A DNA stretch of 64,000 nucleotides from Mactra quadrangularis (taxonomy: Eukaryota; Mollusca; Bivalvia; Venerida; Mactridae), in the NCBI GenBank assembly GCA_025267735.1, contig CM046308.1, positions 37,747,267 to 37,811,266 of the forward strand. Direction: 5' to 3'. Positions 26,000 through 36,549 of the stretch are shown here, one piece after another. A program made the position numbers and the translations under genes. The notes below the pieces were generated by a model. That model did not search any database. It had not been told where the DNA came from and saw only the letters and a program-made list of their open reading frames with translations. The first letter of the stretch is position 1. Each line of letters begins with the position of its first letter.

Positions 26000-26905
26000 T
26001 GAAAATTTTATGTTGAGTCCATAGCCCCTGTTTTAAACTGTGTGCTGACTAAATATAAAGAAACATAGCTGCTGTTTTATTACATTTTCTGTTTTTGGTT
26101 GTGCCATATAGGTAATGCAGGAAAGGAATTAAATCAGAGGAAGAACAAAAACAATCTAAAGACAAATAATTGCTGTCCGTAGCCCCTTGTTAATTTTCAC
26201 ATAATTCATCCATTTGTATTTTTTACTTCCAAACTTATATATGTATAGAGAAAACTTATTTGATAGATTTTTTTGCTGAAATATACATAGAAACAGGTTG
26301 AAAATTCAGGACTTCGTTTTGTTTTACATTTTATGTAACTAAAGAACATACATTTTTATGTTTCTCAAGTAAAGTAAAGGAATTGTTTCTTTCTATTATT
26401 GCTCATGTTTTCAAAAGTCAGAAAATTAATACTGTATCAAAAGAATATCATTCCGCATGTCAATTTACATTAAACTACTTTGTTCAATCTAATAAATACC
26501 ATCAAGTCAGTATGTAGAGTCCTTAGTCCCTGATATCCTTTTTATGATTTTCTTTATTGGGTCAAGAAACATATGATTATTCATACCAAACTTGTAAATG
26601 TTGCAGACAATGAGAGTCATTGTAGATTTACTTCCAAATTGATAAATACATGTATATCAAACTTATTTATAAATCATTTATAAGAAATATACATCTTTCT
26701 AATTTTTCTAGTGGTGAAATGAATTACCGTGTAGAGTCCGTAGCATGGTAAATGTTGCAGACAATGAGAGAGCGGGCGTGGATTCTCTTCAAAATTTTTA
26801 AGTACATGTTTATCAAACTAAATAACAAATTACTTATAAGAAATATACATCTGTCTAATTTTTCGTGTGGTGATATGAATTACCATGTAGAGTCCGTAGG
26901 CCCCT
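26000..26905 (+). repeat. Degenerate ~157-bp tandem family marked by AGAGTCCGTAG
   Basis: The best pair is 26593-26745 and 26748-26902, sharing AATGTTGCAGACAATGAGAG, TATAAGAAATATACATCT and AATTACCRTGTAGAGTCCGT. Variants of the marker (GTCCATAGCCCC, GTCCGTAGCCCC, GTCCTTAGTCCC) near 26014, 26175 and 26516 suggest older units. Confidence 0.7.
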
Positions 26906-27930
26906 TGGGTACATCTATTCAACCGTTCTTAACTTTTTTGTTCTACATGTTCCATCCAAGATCTTTTGGAAATTAGTGCCTAATAGACATGTCTGTATAT
27001 TACTATAAAAGATTCTGAACTCTGATGGGGTCTGAAAATTGTCATATGTGAGACTGAAGAGGTACCCTTTATCCTGGCATAACCGACCACCACACAACTT
27101 ACACAGTTTTCTCAACTCTGATTCACCATGTGTCTTTCAAAGTCATTTACATTTTTGGGGTAAACAGCAGCAGATTTTCATACAACATTCAACAGTTGTT
27201 GGTTTTCAATAGATTGTTTATCACATCTAGTTTATTATTGTCAGTCAACTGGTGTAGATACTGAGCAGAGGAGTTCTGAAACAGTTTATGTAACTGCTCT
27301 CTGTCAGCTTTTTAACATTACGGTTACTATTATCAACAATTCTGTTAACTGTTTGTGGTAATAAAGTGTACGAGTCATTAATAACTATGGATGCTTCCTC
27401 TCAAATTTACCAACTCCTCGGGGGATTACAATTTTATAATCTTAGTGAGTATATACAGGACGTAGTAATCCGTACCACTTTAATATACTTATACAAAATG
27501 TCGCATAAATAAACATTTGCAATTATCTCAAATAAACAGCAGGTCACCCTGATTACTGCTATAAAATATTGAACATTTCAACAAATTGTATGATAATATG
27601 CTCTCTAGCTTGGAGCTAATAAAATTAAAAATAAAAGAAAAGTACTATAGATTTTTTCCAGTTCAATCTAATTTGACTTTTTGAATTGTTTAAGCTTTAT
27701 CAAAGTGGATTCTACCATTAAAGTCACAGTTTCTACATCAATATTGTCTCTCTGAAAAATTCTAGACATTTTTCACACAACTCATAATACTTCATTAAAA
27801 AATGTTCCAGTTTTTTTTATTAATGTAGCATCCCTTTTTAGGTTTTTGCATTAACATTTCCTTTTGAAGCGTCATGTTTAAATTTGTTGTAACAGACTGC
27901 TGGGTATCAGTTTGTTTTTTGTTGTTTTTT

Positions 27931-28130
27931 TAACGTTCGTATGCAACACATATATAGGTCATATATACGACGGCCAGCTCTTCCTAGATACTTTTCTATC
28001 ACCAGTACTAACTTACCCTACCACGAGGCCGACAACTCATGTATAGGGTATGACCTGCCGCGACTGGGTTTCGAACCCGCGATCTTCGGATTCGAAGTCA
28101 GACATGCTAACCACTACGTCACGGCCGCGC
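27931..28130 (-). mobile_element. SINE family C inserted in the hAT pseudogene
   Basis: On the minus strand it has a tRNA-like head (GTAGTGGTTAGCATGTC as box A region, GGGTTCGAAACCC as box B region), a body (TAGGGTAAGTTAGTACTGG) and the tail TATGACCTATATATGTGTTG. Transposase-like peptides continue on both sides. A target duplication could not be defined with confidence. Confidence 0.85.
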
Positions 28131-28595
28131 CTACTATGTTGCAGTCTAACATGTCACGGACAGCTTCCTCAAAAGACAACCACTGAAAACTTGCTGGTTC
28201 CTTCAATGTTAAATACTGCATATTACATGTATCTTCATTCATTATTTCGGACATTGCGCACAGTTCCTTAAAATAGTTTATTACTGATGAATTGTTAAAA
28301 TGTTTTCGTATTTATTTTAAAGAATGATGATGACCATTTAACAGAGAAATATCTGTGCAAGCTTGACTAGCTGCAAGGGCTAACTTGTGGACAACACAGT
28401 GAATCTGAATCAAGACAGGAGAGTGCTCTCTACGTCTTATACCTACATCTGTTTTACGACCAGTCATTACCGAGGCTCTGTCACTGGCTAAAGTTGTCAG
28501 CTTAGACTTGGGGATTTTCTTTCTTTCAAATAGTTAGACAATTTAACAAACAATAGTTTCAGCATCTCATCTAGGACATTATTACAATCAAGGAA

Positions 28596-28890
28596 CCCGG
28601 GTCGATAGCGCAGTTGGTAGCGCGCCGGGATTTGGATTCTCGTGCCCGAGGGGTTGCGGGTTCAAATCCCACCCGGGGAGGTTATACCCTTCCAAGAAAA
28701 TTTGACAACAATGTCGATTTTCCTCCATTGATTAGATAATATGGAGTAGTTTCCGGCCTTGTGGAAGGGTAGGTGAGTACTGGTTATAGAATATAGACAA
28801 TGGTACAGGAAAGCTAGGTTAGGTGCTCTGGACGCCGTAAAATGACCTAAATTGTGTTGACACGGCGTAACTCTAATAAATAAATAAATA
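28596..28890 (+). mobile_element. SINE family B, full length, 13-bp TSD
   Basis: Flanked by TACAATCAAGGAA at 28583-28595 and 28891-28903. The head is tRNA-like (TAGCGCAGTTGGTAGCGCG, GGGTTCAAATCCC), the body includes TTCCTCCATTGATTAGATAA and GGTGAGTACTGGTTATAG, and the tail AAATGACCTAAATTGTGTTG ends in (AAAT)n. Exact TSD and clean boxes mark a recent insertion. It lies inside the minus-strand hAT pseudogene, whose frame resumes across the TSD. Confidence 0.95.
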
Positions 28891-28973
28891 TACAATCAAG
28901 GAAGTGTATCGCATACTTATTAGCACCATCACAACATTTGGCATAAACATTTAATTCCTTAAGCACAGTTATA

Positions 28974-28991
28974 GTCCGACAATATTAACCT
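28974..28991. mobile_element. Solo terminus of the GTCCRACAATATT MITE
   Basis: TA then GTCCGACAATATTAACCT matches the left end of the MITE at 40491-40906. It directly abuts the hAT pseudogene on one side and the 221-bp repeat on the other. Confidence 0.5.
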
Positions 28992-29400
28992 GCCCTGCGT
29001 TCCGCAAGCATTTAACGTTAGCCAATCACCGTTACCGTTATGAACGGTTAATTGAACGATCCGTTGAAGTGCGAACGTTTAAAGATGGCGGACAAGAGAG
29101 TCGTTACTTCTATTTTATTAGAAGAATTCGGAAAGGAGGACTAGTTTTCTTGTTTTTTGTAAATGTATTGATCTATATAGCGAACCAAAAAAATTTGACT
29201 GGGCAATATTCAGCCCTGCGTTAAGTAAGCATTTAACGTTAGCTTATCACCGTTACCGTTATGAACGGTTAATTGAACGATCCGTTGAAGAGCGAACGTT
29301 TAAAGATGGCGGACAAGAGAGTCGTTACTTCTATTTTATTAGAAGAATTCGGAGAGGATGACTTGTTTTCTTATTTTTTGTAAATGTATTGATCTAAATC
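28990..29400 (+). repeat. 221-bp tandem duplication carrying a start-codon context
   Basis: Two copies, near 28990-29180 and 29212-29400, share CCGTTACCGTTATGAACGG and TTTAAAGATGGCGGACAAGA at an exact 221-bp offset. Each has an ATG in AAGATGGCGG context (29085 and 29306). The small frames are 19 codons (29085-29144) and 25 codons (29306-29383), both beginning MADKRVVTSILLEEFG. Palindromic AACGTT-rich sequence at 29489-29575 resembles the ends of the element at 61031-61250, so the whole block to ~29580 may be part of a DNA transposon. Confidence 0.8.
29306..29383 (+). CDS. Possible 25-residue first-exon or leader peptide
   Basis: Begins MADKRVVTSILLEEFGEDD and ends with a stop at 29381-29383. 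The acidic, leucine-containing N-terminus after ATGGCGGAC looks like the start of a real protein, and GTAAATG right after it could be a donor. The upstream duplicate (29085) has an earlier stop after only 19 codons. No downstream exon identified. Could be the relic start of a transposase. Confidence 0.25.
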   Translation: MADKRVVTSILLEEFGEDDLFSYFL

Positions 29401-29589
29401 AACGGGAGTAAAATGTACTGGAACTATTTTGTTTTAGGTTGTTTCATACTCGCGTACTATATACTAAACCCGTTAGCTGTTGGCCTTAAACGTTTTGCGC
29501 TAACAGGCCGTTCAATAATGACTGTTAGCGAACGTTACGGAACGTTACGAAACGTTCGCGGTAACTGAACGCCCTACTGTACTTTCATC

Positions 29590-30140
29590 AATGAGCAAAC
29601 CAAACAACTCTGGCTGGACAATGTTCTGATCAATCTTTTATTCTTTTGTGTTGTTGATGGCGTCAAATAGGTCGTGACTCGGATTATTCACTTTTGTATA
29701 GTTTGGTTGGATCTACACTATCCTCAATAATTACTCAGTACATGTATACATGTTTTACGTCAAACTTTCGCAAAAGACCAACATTATTCAAATTGTTTTG
29801 TATTAAATTTCATTCTGTAAAAAAGGTAATTTGAATGAAAAGGGAAAAAATAAAAAATCAGTATCGCCATTTTTAGACAAATTATACATTGATTTAAATT
29901 AGAGTCATGATTTTAGCGAAAATTGTCATGAAAATTCATCCAAATCATAAAATCAACTTAATCATACGCCTAAGATAACATACTATATGTATTTTTACAA
30001 AAAAATCAATTAAACAGTATACTGATGCTAATTGGTTGTGAATTGGTAATTTGTAACGGACTTGAAAAAAGTTTTTAATAACAGTATCATGATTTAGAAT
30101 CTGTGGTAAAAGGAAGTTTAGCCATAGAAATTGTTTCATG
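29590..30140. other. AT-rich intergenic stretch
   Basis: Nothing supported. Confidence 0.4.
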
Positions 30141-30141
30141 A

Positions 30142-30236
30142 TCAAACTTTACGAAAGCATACCCTGCATGGTAATCGAACCCACGACCCGATCAGTAGAT
30201 CTGTTTGCTATCAACTGAGCTAGCCAGGTGGCTTAT
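30142..30236 (-). mobile_element. SINE family A, head fragment
   Basis: Minus-strand tRNA-like head only: TAATCGAACCCACGACC and CAACTGAGCTAGCCAGG correspond to boxes B and A of family A. Body and tail absent. Confidence 0.75.
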
Positions 30237-30339
30237 GGATACATAAACTTAACTCGAAATGAAATAATGGTACCAACTTTACTCTACTTCAGATTGTCAA
30301 ACTCCTCTATTTTATTTTATGCTGTACTTTTAATCTTTA

Positions 30340-30398
30340 CCAAGGGAAATAACTACGAATGACGTAGTCACTGTGTAAAAGTTTAGTTATCTCCCTTG
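30340..30398. repeat. Small inverted repeat with AAGGGARATAAC ends
   Basis: CCAAGGGAAATAACTA near 30341 and TAGTTATCTCCCTTGG ending near 30398 are inverted copies around a ~30-bp centre. One of many places where AAGGGAGATAA-like sequence occurs. Confidence 0.65.
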
Positions 30399-30442
30399 GT
30401 TTTGTTGAGAATCCATGACGAAGCATTAAATTCAATAAAAAC

Positions 30443-30754
30443 TCTGTTTGTTTTGTTGGGTTAAACGCCCTAGCAACACATTTTATAGGTCATATAACGG
30501 CGGTCAGTCAACCTACCCTCCCCTCCTAGAAAGGCTAAATCTCTGGATTTAGCTGTTAACCAACTACTAAACGCATACTTTCGTCAGTGACTGACAACTG
30601 CCCAACATAATTAAAAATGATTGGTAGGAGGGAGAATGGCCGTAGAAATAATTTCATGACCAAACTCCACGAAAGCATGCCCGCCCGGGAATCAAACCCA
30701 CGACCCCTCGATCAGTAGACTTGCGTGCTACCAACTGAGCTAGCCGGGCGGCTT
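30443..30754 (-). mobile_element. SINE family A, full length, minus strand, 9-bp TSD
   Basis: Flanked by AATAAAAAC at 30434-30442 and 30755-30763. On the minus strand the head has AGCTCAGTTGGTAGCACGC and GGTTTGATTCCC, then the body and a tail with CCGTTATATGACC and AAATGTGTTGCTAGG. No coding frame. Confidence 0.93.
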
Positions 30755-30844
30755 AATAAAAACACTTGACGTTGCACATGTCATGTCAAATTATTTTTGA
30801 TAAAATTAAATGGGGGTTTTGAACAGTCAGAAACTTAAATGGAT

Positions 30845-32350
30845 AAATTTTCGATTCGTCCTTTGAAATTTCGTTCTACGTTTGGGAGCGTAAAGTTCCA
30901 AGGACGACGGGCAAAATATCGATTCGCCCTCTGAATTTTCGTACCAATTTTAGGAGCGAAAAATTCCAAGGACGAATGGCAAAAATCGATTTGTCCTTAG
31001 AATTTTCGAACCTAACTCAAGAGCGGAAAATTTACAGGACGAATGGCATATCGATTCATCCTCGGAATTTTCGTACCCAATTTACGAGCGAAAATTTCGA
31101 AGGACGAATAGATATTTTGATTCGCCCTTTGAAATTTCGTTCTACGTTTGGGAGCGTAAAGTTCCAAGGACGACGGGCAAAATATCGATTCGTCCAATGA
31201 ATTTTCCTTCCTTATTTGGGAGCGAAAAACTCCAAAGACGAACCAAATTCGGGAGCGGAAAATTCAAAGGACGAATTCCGATTCGCCCATGCAAATTTCG
31301 TACCCAATTCACTAGTTTTGGGAGCAAAAAGTTATGACGGATGGCAAAATATCGATTCGTCCACGGAATTTTCGTACCCAATTTGGGAACGAAAACTTTG
31401 AAGGACGAATAGATATTTTGTCATTCGTCCTTTGAAATTTCGTTCTACGTTTGGGAGCAAAAAGTTCCAAGGACGAATGGCAAAATATCGATTCGTCCTC
31501 GGAATTTTCGTACCCAATTTGGGAGCGAAAACTTCGAAGACGAATAGATATTTTGCAATTCGTCCTCTGAAATTTCGATTCTTCCTCTGAGTTTTCGTAC
31601 CAAATTTGGGGCGAAAAATTCCAAGGACGAATGGCAAAAATCGATTTGTCCTTAGAATTTTTGAACCTAACTCGAGCGAAAAATTTAAAGGACGAATGGC
31701 ATATCGATTCGTCCTCGGAATTTTCGTACCCATTTTTGGAGCGAAAACTTCAAAGGACGAATAGATATTTCGATTCGCCCTTGCAAATTTCGTACCCAAG
31801 TCAGTAACAAACATTTAGAGAACGAATATGTATTTCGATTCGCCAATAGCAATTTCGTACTTAATCTGGGAGCGAAAAGTTCAAAGGACGAATTGAAATT
31901 TCAATATCGATTTATTCTCCGAATTTTCGTACCAAATATGATTGCAGTTTCAAGGACGAATGGCAAAAAATAATTTCGTACCAATTATGCTAGCTATTAT
32001 TCGTTCTCGGAATGTACGTAAAATTTCCCAAGACAAATATTTTCAATTTGCCCGCAAAAAACTCGTTCCAAATTTTCGTGGCGAAAAGTTCCGATGACGA
32101 GTGATGAAATTGCAATTTGTCCGCAGAAATTTCTTACCAAAATAAGTGTGCAAAAAGCTCCAAAGACCACCTTTGGTACTTTGAATTTGATTCATCAATA
32201 AACGGGGTGTAAAATTGCGAGGACAAATACATATTTCCATTCGCCAACAGAAATTTCGTACCAAATTTGGGAACGAAATTCCAAGTAATAAAAAAGACAG
32301 GGTTTTAAACATGTAATTGGGCAACAAACATCTCAAGGACAAAATGTCCG
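30845..32350. repeat. ~67-bp satellite array, about 22 degenerate units
   Basis: Units of 65-68 bp contain ATTCGTCC, GAAATTTCGT or GAATTTTCGTACC, TTTGGGAGCGAAAA and AAGGACGAATGGCAAAA. ATTCGTCC and GGACGAAT are reverse complements, so every unit carries a dyad. Units are cleaner from 30845 to ~31830 and decay after that. The array has few stops on either strand, producing spurious frames of up to 160 codons (31332-31814, minus). Confidence 0.93.
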
Positions 32351-32659
32351 AGACGACTTGTTTAAAAGTGGTCAGGCCAGAATTATATCATGTACAAGAA
32401 AATTGATATGTTGATTCTTCATGTTTTCTGTAAACAACCATTATATTACATCGACCAGCTGCTTGAAACGTTTGATGATTTTAATACAATCTGAAATGAA
32501 ATGTTAAATTTGATAAAAAATGAATCATGAAAATATAAATTCAACGAGTGCTCCAGTGAGCGAGGCAAAATACGCCCGAAGATGGTTCAACTCAAAACGA
32601 AAGTTACTATCGGACAATAGCTTTAAGCTAGTGTTATACATGTATGTAGTTGACTATAA

Positions 32660-32694
32660 CCGACTTTAAATAAAGATTATCTTATCTTATCTTA
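32660..32694. repeat. Short (TTATC)n microsatellite
   Basis: A few ATCTT/TTATC repeats after AAATAAAGATTATC. No wider context. Confidence 0.6.
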
Positions 32695-32739
32695 CTATAA
32701 TTTAAGGCAAGTAATGAAGGAGTTGTCTGCACAGAGAAA

Positions 32740-33500
32740 ATATTTCAAAAGAAAATGATGGATTTTAAATGATGTTCCCTTTTTAAGTCAAAGGGAAATA
32801 ATGAAAAAATGAAATCTGCATTATGTCTTCTTTATGCACAAGTAGATATCAACATCTGTCATCAGTGGGACTTCAAAGAACACAGGTGATGTAATGAATG
32901 AGGAAATAATGCAAAAGTAAATGATAAATTTAAATTATGACCCCTGAATGCACAACTAGTTATCAATATCAATCATCAGAGAAAGATAGTTCAAGTAATA
33001 AAGATGAAGTAATAAAGGATGAGTTGCTTGCCCAAGAAATCTCTTACAAATATTAATAATTATATAAAAGAAAACTAATTTCAAAAGTAAATGATAGTTT
33101 AAATTATGTCCCCTTTATGCAAAATTTGTCATCAATTTCTGTCATCAATGGGACTTTCAAGAACATAGGTCATGTAATAAAGGAGAATTGTCCACAAAAG
33201 AATATATATAATTTAAGGGAAATAAAAAGTAAATGATAAAATTTGAATTACGTCCCTTTATGCACAACTAGATATCAATATCTATCAGTGAGAGTTTCAA
33301 GAAAATAAGTCAAGTAGTAAAGATTGAGTTGCTTGTTCAAGAAATACCTTATAAGTATAAATAAAAGAGTAATAATTTAAAAGTAAATGAAGAAATACTG
33401 AGTTATATCCCCTTAATAACTAGACATCAATAACTATTATCAGTCAGAAAATACGTTGAATAGTAAAGGAGGAGTTGCATGCACAAGATGTTTCAGAAAG
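32740..33500. repeat. ~150-165-bp degenerate tandem repeat, about five units
   Basis: AAAGTAAATGATAAATTT-type blocks recur near 32750, 32913, 33080, 33227 and 33378. Each is followed by TTATGCACAA and ATCAATATC-type sequence and by a CAAGTAATAAAG motif. The array ends in CAGACAGACAGACGG and ACCAGCGCCATAACAT, which looks like an element boundary. Confidence 0.8.
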
Positions 33501-33587
33501 ACAGACAGACGGATAAATGGACAACCAGCGCCATAACATACGACTGTTTTTAAACATGCATATAAAAATATTGAAACAGAAAATACA

Positions 33588-33869
33588 TTAGAAACATTAT
33601 ATAGGTCATATATCGGAGGTCAGTCAACCTACTCACTCCTCCTGGAAAAGCTAAATCTCTGGATTTAGCTGTTAACCAACTACTAAGCGCATATTTTCGT
33701 CAAGGACTGACAACTGTCCTACATAATTAAAAATCATTAGTAGGAAGGAGAATGGCAAGAGAAATAATTACATGACCAAGCTCCACGAAAGTGTGCCCCG
33801 CCCAGGAATCAAACCCACGACCCCTCGATCAGTAGACTTGCGTGCTACCAACTGAGCTAGCTGGTATTT
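33588..33869 (-). mobile_element. SINE family A, nearly full, 8-bp TSD
   Basis: Minus-strand head (AGCTCAGTTGGTAGCACGC, GGTTTGATTCCTGG), body and shortened tail. AAAATACA occurs at 33580-33587 and 33870-33877. Confidence 0.9.
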
Positions 33870-34095
33870 AAAATACAAAATGTAGTTCTTTTTATAAGGG
33901 AGGTAATTAATTACCCCAGATGACAGTTTTAACATTTTTTTTATCAAACTCCTCACAGCAGCTACATCACATATTGCTAACAATAAAGGGAAATAACCGC
34001 TGTGCGAAGTTTGATTAATTAGCAATCACAATCTAATTAACTATTGACATCATTTAACAAATTCGAGAAATAATGATAAAAATTATTTTACTTAC

Positions 34096-34148
34096 ATTGA
34101 TGTTACGATAATCTTGGTACTGGTTGCCAGGGTTACATCACTGTTCAT
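34096..34148 (-). CDS. Candidate 53-bp coding exon, unknown gene
   Basis: On the minus strand a strong acceptor (TTTATTTTTCTTGTTTTTCAG) precedes ATGAACAGTGATG, and a consensus donor (AAT then GTAAGT) follows. Only one frame is open across it, encoding MNSDVTLATSTKIIVTS; the other two hit a stop within four codons. The acceptor tract, consensus donor and lone open frame together are better than chance, but no flanking exon could be tied to it and no family is recognised. It could also be a non-coding RNA exon. Confidence 0.4.
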
Positions 34149-34149
34149 C

Positions 34150-35210
34150 TGAAAAACAAGAAAAATAAATGGAGTAAAATAAACAAGTAATGTATAATCT
34201 TACAACTATCAACAAATAGAAGAATCGTGAAACTTACAATACAATACAAAAAAGTACAAATTTAATACTATATTTCATATCATAGCATCTTATAACACTT
34301 GTAAAGTAAGATTTTAATATGATACATGAAAAGTCAGAATAGATTTCAAAATAATACTAAAGGCCTCCCCCCCCAGCCACGCCATATGACCAATACCCCG
34401 TTCATAATGTTTCGGTGGTCTCGAATGTCAATGCAGTATAACCGGAAATATCCTGGCCAGTTATATATAAATTTCCTTAAAGTTGTATGCTGGAGTGTAC
34501 AATGTACAATACCAATCTGTGTCAGTCTTATAAAAATTCAATTAAGTTTGGAGGATGCAGTTTGAAATGTTTAAAATGCAGAAAAGAAGGGACTAAAAGA
34601 CAAAATAGAAGAGAACTAACAGATGAACGAACAGACAAGTTAAAGTGATCACAAATAAAGCTCACAATGAGCATACTGATTATGTGAGCTAAGAAAGATG
34701 GTGCAGTAAATTCATTCAGAGGAAAATTAAGTTCAATAAGCTCTTATTCTGCATGGTAGAATAGGTGTCAATTTTTAGGGGCTTTAATCAAAGTTTGATA
34801 AAAAATATCCTATGTGCTGTAACCCCAAACAAACAATTAACAAAACAGTACAACATTGCTTGAAAAGCATCCACAGACAAGAACGAGTGCGTTGAAGTTC
34901 TGTTTGTTGTTCTGCAGAGGATAAATTCATTTAAAACAACACCTAAGGGAAACATACAAAACTGTCGTTGTGTAGAGAATTTGGTCTGTAGAGGACCTAC
35001 CAAAGTAATACAGAACATGTAAGATTGTCATAGCTGCATTTACAATACTAGTGGTACTATTTAGGGTACAATGTAACTATTATATTACAATTACTAATGT
35101 TTGAATCAATTATTTATATAAAGAAGGGTAGCAATTATGATTTTATTAACTTAACTAGTATCACATGTAGTTTGGTAAAGAGAATCCTAAATGTATGTAT
35201 GTGAAGTCAG
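34150..35210. other. Intergenic or intronic, unassigned
   Basis: Contains a poly-C tract near 34365-34374 and short frames on both strands. Nothing recognised. If the exon at 34096-34148 is real this would be minus-strand intron. Confidence 0.35.
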
Positions 35211-35212
35211 AA

Positions 35213-35405
35213 GTACAGCAGTAACTATAGCAATACAGCAGTAACTTCAGCAGTACAGCAGTAACTTCAGCAATACAGCAGTAACTTCAGCAGTACAGCA
35301 GTAACTTCAGCAGTACAACAGTAACTTCAGCAGTACAGCAGTAACTTCAGCAGTACAACAGTAACTTCAGCAGTACAGCAGTAACTTCAGCAGTACAGAA
35401 GTAAC
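35213..35405. repeat. 20-bp minisatellite, about 10 units
   Basis: GTAACTTCAGCAGTACAGCA repeats with a strict 20-bp period; occasional variants have AATACAGCA or AGTACAACA. Confidence 0.95.
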
Positions 35406-35507
35406 CTACTACCAACTAGAAATTTCAGCAATACAACAGTAAACCTTTACAGCTAGACATTTCAGGAGTGAAGACTTACTAAAGCTATACAGACATTTTC
35501 AAAAGTT

Positions 35508-35570
35508 TACTGCTGAATGTTTAGCAGTAAATGTTTACTGCTGTACTTCTGAAGTTACTGTTGTACTGAT
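35508..35570. repeat. Inverted counterpart of the 20-bp minisatellite
   Basis: TACTGCTGTACTTCTGAAGT and ACTGTTGTACTG are the reverse complement of the unit at 35213-35405, about 110 bp downstream. The two arms could pair into a large hairpin. Confidence 0.8.
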
Positions 35571-35896
35571 TAATGTAGAGAATAAACACACGATAGATTG
35601 TAAATGGTAAATAAATTAATTATCTGTTTCTTTCTTTATGTTTTCTTTTGATTTATTTAATTATTATTACAAAAGCCATTGTAACATATTTCTGCCATGA
35701 TTTTGTGAATAATCTTAGTAACAACCAAATCTATTAAACATATTGAAGTAAAAATTCTAAGCACTTAGAACTAAGTAGAAGTATAGCATTTAAGCTCTGT
35801 AAGACATTATAATTTAAAGTTGCTTCCAAATATAGGAATCACAATTTAACAATAACGATAAAATAAATTCATTAATAATTAATACTAGCATAATTT

Positions 35897-36115
35897 TTTT
35901 TAACGTCGCATTCAACACATATATAGGGTCATATACACGACGGCCAGCTCTTCCTACTATAGGTTTCCTGGACACTTTTTCTATCACCAGTACTAACTTA
36001 CCCTACCACGAGGCCGACAACTCATGTATAGGGTATGACCTGCCGCAACCGTGATTTGAACCCAGATCTCCGGATTCGAAGTCAGACATGCTAACCACTA
36101 CGCCATGGCCGCGGC
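35897..36115 (-). mobile_element. SINE family C, full length, 14-bp TSD
   Basis: Flanked by TACTAGCATAATTT at 35883-35896 and 36116-36129. Minus-strand tRNA-like head (GTAGTGGTTAGCATGTCTG, box B slightly decayed), body TAGGGTAAGTTAGTACTGG, tail ATATGACCCTATATATGTGT ending in a T-run on the plus strand. Confidence 0.95.
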
Positions 36116-36129
36116 TACTAGCATAATTT

Positions 36130-36545
36130 AACTTCCCTGGGTTAAAATACATAATTACATCACAATTAAGTAAAATACATACAAATCATCCAGTCATAAA
36201 CTGTTATACTAATTATCAAACTTAATCTAGAGTAAGTTACAGTACACAAAGCCATGAGCATGCGTAAAAATCACTTTCATATAATAAATAAAGCTATATT
36301 GCCTATTATAACTATTACTCCATAGCTTAATGAATAATACTCAATACCCTCAACTACCAGTAACACAACAAAATAAGTTATCATACACCATTACCTATAC
36401 AGAAATGTAATAATAAAATGATGACCTAACCATGTAAATTATCATATTTCTAGAGTTGTTTAAATTTCATCAATTTGTACTTATATGTACAGTACCGTAT
36501 ATAATATATGTAAGAGCACTCTAGCTATATTCACATTCTATGTTC
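36130..36545. other. AT-rich intergenic stretch
   Basis: Nothing supported. Confidence 0.4.
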
Positions 36546-36549
36546 AACT

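Larger units (their letters stand above)
27080..28973 (-). pseudogene. hAT-type transposase pseudogene (ZNF862/DUF4371-like), split by two SINEs
   Basis: Read on the minus strand from about 28973 down, conceptual translation gives pieces typical of the catalytic part of hAT-derived proteins. In order they are VLKELNVYAKCCDGANKYA, then ASDRASVMTGRKTDVG, IQIHCVVHKLALAASQAC, LTLKEPASFQWLSFEEAVRD, and MSRIFQRDNIDVETVTLMVE further on. The D/ASVMTG, CxxHxLALA and RWLS-like blocks are the diagnostic ones. The frame changes several times, in-frame stops occur, and there is no start. SINE B (28596-28890, with TSD) and SINE C (27931-28130) sit inside it. After about 27600 similarity is faint. Inactive; these pieces are relics and are not joined here into a product. 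Confidence 0.72.

Noticed and set aside
27941..28186. 81-codon plus-strand frame
   Set aside because: It runs through SINE C and into the antisense of the hAT pseudogene.
31332..31814. 160-codon minus-strand open frame
   Set aside because: It is the 67-bp satellite read in translation; other frames on both strands are open too, and the period is not a multiple of three.
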